Shown: piece after piece, positions 34,550-42,655 of the stretch | Numbering within the stretch: the first letter of the stretch is position 1 | How the letters are laid out: each line of letters starts with the position of its first letter | Assembly (NCBI RefSeq): GCF_900109035.1 | Contig: NZ_FNYD01000001.1 | Coordinates: forward strand, 310,001-374,000 | DNA: 64,000 nt | Direction of reading: 5' to 3' | From: Cribrihabitans marinus | Lineage (GTDB): Bacteria; Pseudomonadota; Alphaproteobacteria; Rhodobacterales; Rhodobacteraceae | Position numbers and translations under genes: made by a program | Notes under the pieces: generated by a model | What the model saw: only the letters and a program-made list of their open reading frames with translations | The model's database searches: none | Told to the model about the DNA's origin: nothing

Positions 34550-35273
34550 CGCGCTCCTGCAGCCCATCGGCCCCGAGATCTGGCTGGCGAACGGACCCGA
34601 GATCCGGTTCTACGGCATCCCCTTCCCCACGCGGATGACGGTGATCCGGCTGGCCGATGGCGACCTCTTCCTGCACTCGCCCATTGCGCATTCCGCGGAA
34701 CTGGAGAGCGAACTGCGCGCGTTGGGGCGCATCCGGCACCTGGTGTCGCCCAACTGGATCCACTACGCCCATATCGGGACCTGGGCCGAGGCCGTGCCGG
34801 ACAGCATCGCCTGGGCCTCGCCCGGGGTGCGCGAACGGGCCGCGAAACAGGGCGATCCGGTCGCGTTCGACCGTGACCTCGACGATGCGCCCGACCCCGG
34901 CTGGCAGGACGAGATCGACCAGATGATCGTGCGCGGCAGCCGCGTGCACCGCGAGGTCGTCTTCTTTCACCGCCCGTCGCGGGTGCTGATCCTGACCGAC
35001 CTGATCGAGAACATGCACACAGAGAACATGCCCCTCTGGCTGCGTCCGCTGGCGCGGCTGGGCGGCATCGTCGCCCCGAACGGCAAGATGCCGCTGGACA
35101 TGTGGCTGTCCTTTTCCGGCCATCGCGACACCCTGGCCCGCGCTCTGGGCCGGATGCTGGACTGGAATCCGACGATCGTCGTGCTCGCGCATGGCGACAT
35201 CCTGCGTGAGAATGTGCCGGAACGGCTCCGCGCGGGTTTCCGAGGCCTCGCCCCGCTGGGGCCGGCCGAATGA
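34539..35273 (+). CDS. DUF4336 protein (metallo-beta-lactamase-like fold)
   Basis: This 244-residue cytoplasmic protein resembles DUF4336: IWLANGPEIRFYGIPFPTRMTVIRL, then HLVSPNWIHYAHIGTWAEAVP and, near the end, TIVVLAHGDILREN. The fold is related to metallo-beta-lactamases, but the classical HxHxDH zinc motif is absent, so a standard hydrolase activity is doubtful. It sits between TRAP M and P genes with overlapping ends, which suggests a role tied to the imported compound. The function is unknown. Confidence 0.75.
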   Translation: MASDALLQPIGPEIWLANGPEIRFYGIPFPTRMTVIRLADGDLFLHSPIAHSAELESELRALGRIRHLVSPNWIHYAHIGTWAEAVPDSIAWASPGVRERAAKQGDPVAFDRDLDDAPDPGWQDEIDQMIVRGSRVHREVVFFHRPSRVLILTDLIENMHTENMPLWLRPLARLGGIVAPNGKMPLDMWLSFSGHRDTLARALGRMLDWNPTIVVLAHGDILRENVPERLRAGFRGLAPLGPAE

Positions 35274-35299
35274 CTGCAACCAACAGAGAGGATCAAGAC

Positions 35300-36337
35300 A
35301 TGACGACCAGACGCAAGTTCCTGACCACCGCCGGCATCGGCGGCGCCGCCGCGCTGGCCAGCCCGGCCATCGTGCAGGCGCAGACCGCGATCAAGTGGCG
35401 CTTCCAGACCTATGCCGGCGCCGCGCTGGGCGAACAGGTGACCAAGCCGATCATCGACTACATCAACTCGGCCGCAAACGGCGAGCTGGAGATCGAGCTG
35501 TTCTATGCCGACCAGATCGTGCCCACCGGCGAGCTGTTCCAGGCGTTGCAGCGCGGCACCATCGACGGCGTGCACTCGGATGACGACTCGATGGCCTCGC
35601 CCACGCCGCTGCGCCAGTTCGGCGGGTATTTCCCCTTTGCGACCAAGCACATCCTCGACGTGCCGGTACTGTTCAACCAGTATGGCCTGGCCGATATCTG
35701 GCGCGAGGAATACGCCAAAGTCGGCGTCGCCTGGCTGTCGGCGGCGGGTCAAGACCCGTGCAATTTCAACACCAAGAAGGAAATCACCTCGGTCGCCGAT
35801 CTCGACGGGCTGAAGCTCTATACCTTCCCCACGGCGGGTCGGTTCCTGGCACAGTTCGGCGTGGTGCCGGTGAACATCCCCTACGAGGATGCCGAGGTCG
35901 CCGTGCAGACCGGCGAGCTGGACGGCATGGCCTGGTCGGGCATCACCGAGGACTACACGGTGGGCTGGGCCGACGTCACCGACTATTTCCTGACCAACAA
36001 CATCTCGGGCGCCTGGATCGGCTCGTTCTTCGCCAACCAGGAACGCTGGGCCGAATTGCCCGACCATCTCAAGCAGCTGGTCATGGCCGCGATCGAGGCC
36101 GGGCACACCTATCGCAACCAGTGGTACTGGGGCGGCGAGGCGCGGCTGCGGGCCAAGGGCGAAAAGCTGGCACTGCGCACGGTGCCGGCCGCGGAATGGG
36201 CCGAGGTCGAGAACGCCGCCAAGGAGTTCTGGAACGAAGTGGCCGAGGAAGGTGAGATCCACCAGAAGATCGTGTCGATCTTCCGCGAGTATAACGACGT
36301 GATCAACCAGGCCGGACCGCCCTACACCTTCGGCTGA
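35300..36337 (+). CDS. dctP: TRAP transporter solute-binding protein (DctP type)
   Basis: The protein has 345 residues from the ATG at 35300, which follows AGAGAGGA; an in-frame ATG at 35270 is less likely. A Tat-like signal MTTRRKFLTTAGIGGAAALA ends at PAIVQAQ. The family core is visible in FYADQIVPTGELFQALQRGTIDG and VPYEDAEVAVQTGELDGMAWSG-like text, including the usual arginine-bearing segment AGRFLAQFGVVPVNIP. The receptor is encoded last among the transporter genes, unlike the common P-Q-M order. The ligand is unknown; context suggests an amino-alcohol or related compound. Confidence 0.92.
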   Translation: MTTRRKFLTTAGIGGAAALASPAIVQAQTAIKWRFQTYAGAALGEQVTKPIIDYINSAANGELEIELFYADQIVPTGELFQALQRGTIDGVHSDDDSMASPTPLRQFGGYFPFATKHILDVPVLFNQYGLADIWREEYAKVGVAWLSAAGQDPCNFNTKKEITSVADLDGLKLYTFPTAGRFLAQFGVVPVNIPYEDAEVAVQTGELDGMAWSGITEDYTVGWADVTDYFLTNNISGAWIGSFFANQERWAELPDHLKQLVMAAIEAGHTYRNQWYWGGEARLRAKGEKLALRTVPAAEWAEVENAAKEFWNEVAEEGEIHQKIVSIFREYNDVINQAGPPYTFG

Positions 36338-36409
36338 TCCACCCAAGCAACCCGTGGTCCCGGCACACTTGCCGGGGCCGCAAACCCACTTCTTCAGAGG
36401 AGCCGCGAA

Positions 36410-37774
36410 ATGTCCGGCAAACTATCCTTCGATGCGCTGCGCGAGCTGGCCGATCGCGGCGAAATCGACACCGTCCTGGTCTGTTTCCCGGACATGCAGG
36501 GCCGGCTGATGGGCAAGCGGTTCCACGTGCGGAACTTCCTCGACAGCGCCTGGGAAGAGACCCATTGCTGCAACTACCTGCTGGCCACCGACCTTGAGAT
36601 GGCAACGCCCGACGGTTATCGCGCCACGTCCTGGGAATCGGGATACGGCGACTATGTGATGAAGCCCGACCTCACCACGCTGAGGCCCCTGCCCTGGCTC
36701 GAAGGCACGGTGATGGTGATGTGCGACATCCTCGACCATCACTCGCACGAACCGGTGCCGCATTCCCCCCGCCAGGTGCTCAAGGCCCAGGTCGCGCGCG
36801 CCGAGGCGCTGGGGCTGACGCCGATGATGGCGACCGAGCTGGAGTTTTTCCTGTTCGAGGGCACGTTCGACGAGAACCGCAAGCGCGGCTACCGGCCGCT
36901 GGCGACCTTCGGCGGCTACAACGAGGATTACCACATCCTGCAGACCACCCGCGAAGAGCACGTGATGCGCCCGCTGCGCAACCATCTCTTTGCCGCCGGC
37001 ATCCCGGTCGAGAACACCAAGGGCGAGGCCGAGGCCGGCCAGGGCGAGCTGAACATCCGCTATGCCGATGCGCTGGCCTGCGCCGATCATCACACGATCG
37101 CCAAGCACGCCACCAAGGAGATCGCGCAGCAGAACGGGCTGTCGGCATCGTTCCTGCCGAAATGGCACCAGAATCGCGTGGGCTCGGCCAGCCATGTGCA
37201 CCTGTCGCTCTGGCGCGGCGACGATCCCGCCTTTCACGACAAGGATGCCGAGCATGGCCTGTCGGAGCTGGGCCGCCGGTTCTGTGCCGGCATGATCGCC
37301 TATGCGCCCGATTACACGTTCTTCCTGGCGCCCTATGTGAACAGCTACAAACGCTTCATGAAGGGCACCTTTGCACCCACCAAGACGGTCTGGTCGGTCG
37401 ACAACCGCACCGCCGGGTTCCGTCTGTGCGGCGAAGGCACCAAAGCGGTGCGCATGGAGTGTCGGATCGGCGGTTCGGACCTGAACCCCTACCTGGCGCA
37501 GGCGGCGCTGATCGCCGCCGGGCTCAAGGGGATCGAGGACGGCATGGAACTGGCCGCGTCCACCAGGGGCGACCTCTACGAGGACAGCTCGGCCCGCGAG
37601 ATTCCGCGCCACCTGCGCGACGCAGCGGAGACCCTGCGCAACTCCACCATGCTGCGCGAGGCGATGGGCGACTGGGTGGTCGATCACTATACCCGCTGCG
37701 CCGAATGGGAGCAGGAGGAGTTCGACCGGGTCGTGACCGACTGGGAAATCGCGCGCGGATTCGAGAAGGCCTGA
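36410..37774 (+). CDS. glutamine-synthetase-like gamma-glutamyl ligase (PuuA/GlnT group)
   Basis: This 454-residue type I GS fold has the N-terminal beta-grasp with FPDMQGRLMGKRF and metal and ATP-site segments ATELEFFLFEG, GEAEAGQGELNIRY, SASHVHLSLW and VRMECRIGGSDLNPYLA. It lacks the DLPPEE context that surrounds the adenylylation tyrosine of housekeeping GlnA, and reads GDLYEDSSAREIP there. Such proteins usually attach glutamate to amines (putrescine, ethanolamine, isopropylamine). It follows CAGAGGAGCC and lies 72 bases after the TRAP receptor, in one run with two dehydrogenases. I infer a substrate-activating gamma-glutamylation step. Confidence 0.87.
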   Translation: MSGKLSFDALRELADRGEIDTVLVCFPDMQGRLMGKRFHVRNFLDSAWEETHCCNYLLATDLEMATPDGYRATSWESGYGDYVMKPDLTTLRPLPWLEGTVMVMCDILDHHSHEPVPHSPRQVLKAQVARAEALGLTPMMATELEFFLFEGTFDENRKRGYRPLATFGGYNEDYHILQTTREEHVMRPLRNHLFAAGIPVENTKGEAEAGQGELNIRYADALACADHHTIAKHATKEIAQQNGLSASFLPKWHQNRVGSASHVHLSLWRGDDPAFHDKDAEHGLSELGRRFCAGMIAYAPDYTFFLAPYVNSYKRFMKGTFAPTKTVWSVDNRTAGFRLCGEGTKAVRMECRIGGSDLNPYLAQAALIAAGLKGIEDGMELAASTRGDLYEDSSAREIPRHLRDAAETLRNSTMLREAMGDWVVDHYTRCAEWEQEEFDRVVTDWEIARGFEKA

Positions 37775-37777
37775 GCA

Positions 37778-38182
37778 GTGGACTTCAACACCGATGTCGC
37801 GGATTGGATTGACCGGTATCTTGGGCGCTACGCCGAACGTGATGCCAATGGTTGCGCCGAGATGTATCATCCGAACGCCCGGATCGACTCTCCGTCTGGG
37901 CCGCCGCTTCAAGGGCGCCAGGAAATCCGTGACGCCCATGTCGCGTGGTTCGACGAAGGCGAAGAGAACAAGAGCATGGAGATCCTATCGGCGGGAATGG
38001 AGCAGAACCTCGGTTATGTTCTGGTCCGGTTCGCCGCCGACTTGCCCCGGCCGAACGGCGGGCCGGGGTTGCGCGCGACCGGTACGAGCCTAAACGTAAT
38101 GGTACGAAAAGCAGGAACCACGGACTGGCAAATCTTGCTGTCCAGCATGACGGAAGACCCCGATGACACACCCCGCGGATAG
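37778..38182 (+). CDS. SnoaL/NTF2-like small protein
   Basis: The protein has 134 residues from a GTG at 37778, with GAAGG eight bases upstream. The cone-shaped NTF2 fold is suggested by the first helix DVADWIDRYLGRYAERDANG, the MYHPNARIDSPSGPPLQGRQEI loop and three C-terminal strands. This fold serves many small isomerases, hydrolases and binding proteins. It is embedded between the ligase and the aldehyde dehydrogenase with gaps of three bases on each side. The base composition is slightly less GC-rich than its neighbours. Role unknown. Confidence 0.8.
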   Translation: MDFNTDVADWIDRYLGRYAERDANGCAEMYHPNARIDSPSGPPLQGRQEIRDAHVAWFDEGEENKSMEILSAGMEQNLGYVLVRFAADLPRPNGGPGLRATGTSLNVMVRKAGTTDWQILLSSMTEDPDDTPRG

Positions 38183-38185
38183 GGC

Positions 38186-39568
38186 ATGGCCATGACACAG
38201 ACAGTCCAATGCATCTCGCCGATCGACGGATCGGTCTATCTGGAACGCACCGCGCTGACGACCGAGGCGGCGGTGGAGGCGGCTGACCGCGCGCGCAAGG
38301 CGCAGCCGGACTGGGCCGCGCGCCCGCTGGCCGAACGTATCGCGCTGGTGCGCGCCGCCGTGGCCGAGGTGGGCAAGACGACCCACCGGATGGCGACCGA
38401 ACTGGCGCATCAGATGGGCCGCCCTGTGCGCTATGGCGGGGAATTCGGCGGCTTCGAGGAACGCGCGCTGCACATGGCGGATATCGCCGAGGCGGCGCTG
38501 GCCCCGCAGGTGATCGAGGACAGCGGCGCCTTTCTGCGCAAGATCGAGCGCGAGCCGCATGGCGTGGTTCTGGTGGTGGCGCCCTGGAACTATCCCTACA
38601 TGACGGCGATAAACACCGTCGCCCCGGCCCTGATCGCCGGCAACACGGTGCTTTTGAAACACGCCGGGCAAACCCTTCAGGTCGGCGAACGGCTGGCCGA
38701 GGCATTCCACGCCGCGGGCGTGCCCGAGGACGTGTTCCAGAATGTCGTGCTGGGCCATGACACGACGTCTGCGCTGATCTCGGGGCGGCATGTGGATTTC
38801 GTGAACTTCACCGGCTCGGTCGGTGGCGGCCAGGCGATGGAGCGAGCCGCGGCGGGCACGTTCATCCCGGTCTCGACCGAGCTTGGCGGCAAGGATCCGG
38901 CCTATGTCCGGGCCGATGCCGACCTGGATGCGGCGGTCGAGGGGCTGATCGACGGCGCGATGTTCAACTCCGGCCAGTGCTGCTGCGGGATCGAGCGGAT
39001 CTATGTGCAGGACGGCCTGTTCAACGCCTTCCTGGAAAAGGCCGTCGAACTGGTGAACAGCTACAAGCTGGGCAATCCGCTGGACCCCGAGACCACGATC
39101 GGACCGATGGCGCATGTCCGCTTTGCCCGCGTGGCGCGCGACCAGATCGAGGACGCCATCGCCAAGGGCGCGACATACCATATCGACCGGTTTCCCGACG
39201 ATGATGGCGGCGCCTATCTGACGCCGCAGATCCTGACCGGCGTCAACCACGACATGGACGTGATGCGCGAGGAGACCTTTGGCCCGGTCGTGGGCATCAT
39301 GCCGGTGCATGACGACGAGGAGGCCATCGCGCTGATGAATGACAGCCGGTTCGGCCTGACCGCCGCGATCTGGACCCGGGATGTGGACGCGGCGGACCGC
39401 ATCGGCCGGCGGTTGCAGACCGGCACCGTGTTCATGAACCGCTGCGACTATCTCGACCCGGCCTTGTGCTGGACCGGTTGCAAGGATACCGGCCGGGGCG
39501 CGGGCCTGTCGGTGCTGGGCTTCCAGGCGCTGACCCGGCCCAAATCCTACCACCTGAAGAAAGAGTGA
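38186..39568 (+). CDS. NAD(P)-dependent aldehyde dehydrogenase
   Basis: This 460-residue ALDH has the cofactor-binding segment APWNYPYMTAINTVAPALIAGN, NFTGSVGGGQ, the general base Glu232 in STELGGKDP and the catalytic cysteine in the run SGQCCCGIER (probably Cys266). A second in-frame ATG lies six bases on. In the proposed pathway it oxidises the aldehyde made by the iron alcohol dehydrogenase encoded four bases downstream. Related enzymes include aminobutyraldehyde- and succinate-semialdehyde-type dehydrogenases. Confidence 0.92.
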   Translation: MAMTQTVQCISPIDGSVYLERTALTTEAAVEAADRARKAQPDWAARPLAERIALVRAAVAEVGKTTHRMATELAHQMGRPVRYGGEFGGFEERALHMADIAEAALAPQVIEDSGAFLRKIEREPHGVVLVVAPWNYPYMTAINTVAPALIAGNTVLLKHAGQTLQVGERLAEAFHAAGVPEDVFQNVVLGHDTTSALISGRHVDFVNFTGSVGGGQAMERAAAGTFIPVSTELGGKDPAYVRADADLDAAVEGLIDGAMFNSGQCCCGIERIYVQDGLFNAFLEKAVELVNSYKLGNPLDPETTIGPMAHVRFARVARDQIEDAIAKGATYHIDRFPDDDGGAYLTPQILTGVNHDMDVMREETFGPVVGIMPVHDDEEAIALMNDSRFGLTAAIWTRDVDAADRIGRRLQTGTVFMNRCDYLDPALCWTGCKDTGRGAGLSVLGFQALTRPKSYHLKKE

Positions 39569-39572
39569 TCGC

Positions 39573-40718
39573 ATGAATCTTGTCGGCAACTGGTCCTACC
39601 CCACCGCAATCCGCTTCGGCGCCGGCCGCATCTCCGAGATCGCCGAGGCCTGCGCCGCCGCCGGGATCACCAAACCGTTGCTGGTGACCGATCGCGGGCT
39701 GGCGGATATGGAGATCACCCGGGCGACGCTGGACCTGCTGGAGCGGGGCGGTCTGGGCCGCGCGATTTTTTCGCAGGTCAACCCCAATCCCAACGAGAAA
39801 AACGTGGCCGCCGGGCTCGAGTTCTACCGCGAAGGCGGGTTCGACGGTGTCGTGGCCTTTGGCGGCGGCTCGGGGCTGGACTTGGGCAAGGTGCTGGCCT
39901 TCATGGCCGGGCAGACGCGGTCGCTGTGGGATTTCGAGGATATCGGCGACTGGTGGACCCGGGCCGACCCCGACGGCATCCACCCGATCGTCGCCGTGCC
40001 CACCACCGCCGGCACCGGCTCCGAGGTCGGGCGCGCCAGCGTCATCACCAATTCCGAGACCCACGAGAAGAAGATCATCTTCCACCCCAGGATGCTGCCC
40101 GAGGTGGTGATCTGCGACCCGGAACTGACCGTGGGAATGCCCAAGTTCATCACCGCCGGCACCGGGCTCGATGCCTTCGCCCATTGCGTCGAGGCGTTCT
40201 GTTCGCCGCATTACCACCCGATGAGCCAGGGCATCGCGCTGGAGGGGATGCGGCTGGTCAAGGTGTACCTGCCGCGCGCCTATCGCGACGGCGCTGATAT
40301 CGAGGCGCGCGCCAACATGATGAGCGCGGCGGCAATGGGCGCCACCGCCTTCCAGAAGGGATTGGGCGCGATCCATGCGCTCAGCCATCCCATCGGCGCG
40401 CATCACCACACCCATCACGGCACGACGAACGCGGTCTGCATGCCCGCGGTGCTGCAGTTCAACCGGCCCAAGGTCGAGGGCGCGCTGACACAGGCGGCGG
40501 CCTATCTCGGCATCGAAGGCGGGTTCGACGGCTTCTGCGCCTATGTCGATGCGCTCAATGCCTCGCTCGGCATTCCGCAAAAGCTGTCCGCGCTGGGTGT
40601 CACCGACCCCGACCTGGACGCCCTGGTGCGCGATGCGCTGAACGATCCGTCGACAGGCGGGAACCCGGTGGCAATGACACCCGAGAATACCCGCGCGCTG
40701 TTCGAGGCAGTGCTTTAG
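39573..40718 (+). CDS. iron-containing alcohol dehydrogenase
   Basis: This 381-residue group III ADH has the nucleotide-binding GGGSGLDLGKVLAF and VPTTAGTGSEVG, and iron ligands in GTGLDAFAHCVEAF (Asp, His) and in HALSHPIGAHHHTHHG (two His). It oxidises a primary alcohol with NAD(P), or reduces the aldehyde. It is the last gene of the cluster; a hairpin follows 33 bases after the stop. The pairing with an ALDH and a gamma-glutamyl ligase suggests a hydroxylated amine substrate. Confidence 0.92.
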   Translation: MNLVGNWSYPTAIRFGAGRISEIAEACAAAGITKPLLVTDRGLADMEITRATLDLLERGGLGRAIFSQVNPNPNEKNVAAGLEFYREGGFDGVVAFGGGSGLDLGKVLAFMAGQTRSLWDFEDIGDWWTRADPDGIHPIVAVPTTAGTGSEVGRASVITNSETHEKKIIFHPRMLPEVVICDPELTVGMPKFITAGTGLDAFAHCVEAFCSPHYHPMSQGIALEGMRLVKVYLPRAYRDGADIEARANMMSAAAMGATAFQKGLGAIHALSHPIGAHHHTHHGTTNAVCMPAVLQFNRPKVEGALTQAAAYLGIEGGFDGFCAYVDALNASLGIPQKLSALGVTDPDLDALVRDALNDPSTGGNPVAMTPENTRALFEAVL

Positions 40719-40751
40719 GGCGCCCGGCCCGCGCAAGTGTTGAGACATGGC

Positions 40752-40776
40752 AACAGGGCCGGAATTCTGCCCTGTT
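40752..40776 (+). terminator. stem-loop at the end of the catabolic operon
   Basis: AACAGGGC (40752-40759) and GCCCTGTT (40769-40776) form a perfect 8-bp stem with a 9-base loop. No thymine run follows, so termination is plausible but not certain. Confidence 0.5.
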
Positions 40777-40815
40777 CGCCTTTCGGTTGCGGACCACGCT
40801 CCTAGACTGCGCGCA

Positions 40816-40848
40816 GGCGCAAAAGCGCCCGCGCGAGTCGGCTCGCGC
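40816..40848 (+). promoter_or_regulatory. tandem hairpins in the leader of the outer-membrane protein gene
   Basis: Two perfect hairpins lie next to each other: GGCGC-AAAA-GCGCC (40816-40829) and GCGCGAG-TCGG-CTCGCGC (40831-40848). The second ends six bases before the ribosome site AAAGGAG. If transcribed they would structure the leader and could control stability or ribosome access. Confidence 0.5.
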
Positions 40849-40867
40849 CAACAAAAGGAGCAGTGTT

Positions 40868-41581
40868 TTGAACAAGTTGACTATTGCCGGCGCAGTCGCG
40901 GCCGGCCTTCTTTCCACACAAGTCGTGGCGGCGGAACTGGTGGGCGGCAGCCTCGACATCGGCTATTCGCAATTCACCGGGGATGGCGACGACCTGGCGC
41001 GCTACACTTTCGCCGGATCGGGCGAACTGGCCTTCAACCGGCAGTTCTCGTTGCAGCTCGACCTGGGTCTCTACAATTTCGACCTGATCGACGAGACCGC
41101 GCGCAACATCACATTGCACTCGAACTTCCATGCCACCGACACGACCTCGCTGGGCCTCTTCCTGGGGCGCGAGACGCTGGACAGCAACGATCTGGACTTC
41201 ATCGGCGCCGAGATCGGGCACGAGTTCAACAACGGCCAGATCGAAGGCTATGCCATGCGGCTGGATGGTGCCGGAAGTGACGGCACGCAGATCGGTGCGC
41301 TGGTGAGCGGCGACCTGACCGAGCAGGTCGGGCTGAGCGCGCGTATCGACTACATGGACGGCGACAATGCCGTCGAGGTCACCCGGCTGGCGCTCGGCGC
41401 CGACTACAAGCTGGGTGAAGGCGCGGCGATTTACGGCGAGATCGGCAATGCCGAGTTCACCTCTTTCGGCAACAGCGCCGACGAGGCCTTTGTCGGCGCC
41501 GGTCTGCGGATCGACTTCGGCCAGGGCCGCGGCACGACCTTCCGGCGGCGCGGCTTCCTCGACATCATTCCCGGGCTCTGA
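40868..41581 (+). CDS. outer-membrane beta-barrel-like protein
   Basis: The protein has 237 residues from a TTG at 40868; the strong AAAGGAG site seven bases upstream decides this start, and no suitable ATG is present. A signal peptide (NKLTIAGAVAAGLLSTQVVAA) is followed by alternating amphipathic strands (LVGGSLDIGYSQF, LQLDLGLYNFDL, AAIYGEIGNAEF, AFVGAGLRIDFG), as in small porins or OmpA-like barrels. The C-terminus, FLDIIPGL, lacks the usual terminal aromatic residue. It is not clearly part of the preceding operon. Function unknown. Confidence 0.75.
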   Translation: MNKLTIAGAVAAGLLSTQVVAAELVGGSLDIGYSQFTGDGDDLARYTFAGSGELAFNRQFSLQLDLGLYNFDLIDETARNITLHSNFHATDTTSLGLFLGRETLDSNDLDFIGAEIGHEFNNGQIEGYAMRLDGAGSDGTQIGALVSGDLTEQVGLSARIDYMDGDNAVEVTRLALGADYKLGEGAAIYGEIGNAEFTSFGNSADEAFVGAGLRIDFGQGRGTTFRRRGFLDIIPGL

Positions 41582-41589
41582 GCCTCGCG

Positions 41590-41613
41590 GACCCTGGCGG
41601 TATCGCCGGGGTC
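41590..41613 (+). terminator. stem-loop after the outer-membrane protein gene
   Basis: GACCCTGGCG (41590-41599) pairs with CGCCGGGGTC (41604-41613) around GTAT through ten pairs, one of them G-U. There is no thymine tract. From here to the tRNA at 41873 I see no further gene. Confidence 0.5.
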
Positions 41614-41872
41614 ACCCTGCCGCCAGAGGAATACAGCACCGATGGCCCGGCATTGCGCTGCCACCGGCCGGCCGGCAAGACACGCACTTGCGCAACTCGC
41701 GGCGCCCATCCCATACCCTGGAATACGCAACGGCACCTCGCTGAGGCGCGTCAGAGGACCGGTCGATCATCGAGCCCGGGCTCGAACCGGAACAGCTCTC
41801 GGCGTTTACATGACACGACTGCCGTTCAATCCATCTTTGCCAAGTCAGGCCACTCTCCCGGCGGAGAGTGCG

Positions 41873-41947
41873 TGGTGGGCGATACTGGATTCGAACCAGT
41901 GACCCCTCCGATGTGAACGGAGTGCTCTACCACTGAGCCAATCGCCC
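41873..41947 (-). tRNA. tRNA-Val (CAC)
   Basis: The gene is 75 bases including an encoded CCA. The acceptor stem is GGGCGAT/ATCGCCC and the anticodon loop is TTCACAT between CTCCG and CGGAG, giving anticodon CAC (GTG codons). The T arm has GGTTCGAATCC. It lies downstream of the HU-like gene on the same strand. Confidence 0.97.
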
Positions 41948-41966
41948 GTGAGCCGGGGTATTACAG

Positions 41967-42437
41967 CTAGTCGGCAGGCTCCGCAAGGGGGTCTTTCGCC
42001 GGTTTTCCCGCCCCGCGCGCCTGGCGCAGACGGCAGAACACGACCTGCCCATTTCCCTTCTGTTCGGTCCGGTTGATCCGCAGTTTGCCAAAGGGCTGGA
42101 GGTTCAGCTCGCGCCCCTCCGCGACGGTCTCGCCCAGCACGGCCAGCATTGCCTCGACCACCGGTTTCGCGTCCTTCTTCTTGATCCCCGACCGGGCCAC
42201 GACCGCCTCGATCAGATCGGCCTTCTTGAGCTCTGGCTGACCGACCACCGGCGCGGCCGGCTTCACCACGGTGGGGGCCGGGCCGGTATGCTCCGCCCCG
42301 CCCGCGATGCTCAGCGACGGCTTGCTGCGCGGGCGGACCGGTGCCGCCGCATCGGGTGCGGCGGGTTTTGCCGCGGCGGGTTTGGTCGCCGCCGGTTTCC
42401 GGGTTGGTGCCTTGGATCCACTGCTTTTCTTGGCCAT
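41967..42437 (-). CDS. HU/IHF-family DNA-binding protein with basic N-terminal extension
   Basis: The protein has 156 residues from the ATG at 42437 (GAGGGGC upstream). About 70 residues of Lys/Ala/Pro-rich tail (MAKKSSGSKAPTRKPAATK and onward) precede a bacterial histone-like domain (LKKADLIEAVVARSGIKKKDAK, EGRELNLQPFGKLRINR). Tail plus HU core is known in nucleoid proteins of several lineages. It follows lon on the same strand across a repeat element, echoing the lon-hupB order of many proteobacteria. Confidence 0.88.
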   Translation of the reverse strand: MAKKSSGSKAPTRKPAATKPAAAKPAAPDAAAPVRPRSKPSLSIAGGAEHTGPAPTVVKPAAPVVGQPELKKADLIEAVVARSGIKKKDAKPVVEAMLAVLGETVAEGRELNLQPFGKLRINRTEQKGNGQVVFCRLRQARGAGKPAKDPLAEPAD

Positions 42438-42541
42438 GTCCTGCCCCTCAATCTGCATCATGCCTGAGATGACACAGTAACCGCTCCCGGCCCGCAGTAC
42501 CACAGCCGGATGCCCAGGTCCCGGGCATCCCCTTCCTCTTG

Positions 42542-42593
42542 CCGAAAATACCTTGGGGGGAGTCGCCGAAGGCGACGGGGGGCAAAGCCCCCC
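42542..42593 (-). repeat. intergenic 52-base element, copy 1, with two hairpins (3' of lon)
   Basis: Read on the plus strand, the core CCGAAAATACCTTGGG is followed by hairpin GTCGCC-GAA-GGCGAC (42562-42576) and hairpin GGGGGGC-AAA-GCCCCCC (42577-42593). A second copy of the same length and plan lies at 59485-59536. In both cases the element lies just after the stop of a minus-strand gene, so it probably acts as a terminator or mRNA 3' end there. Confidence 0.65.
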
Positions 42594-42655
42594 GCCCCGG
42601 TCGCCGCCAGCGGCGGCGAAACTCAGGCTGGCGACAGAACCGGCGCCGTCGCGGA

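Noticed and set aside
36410-37774. Housekeeping glutamine synthetase (glnA)
   Set aside because: The adenylylation-site context is not conserved and glnB is not adjacent. It is embedded in a transporter/dehydrogenase operon, which favours a gamma-glutamyl-amine ligase.
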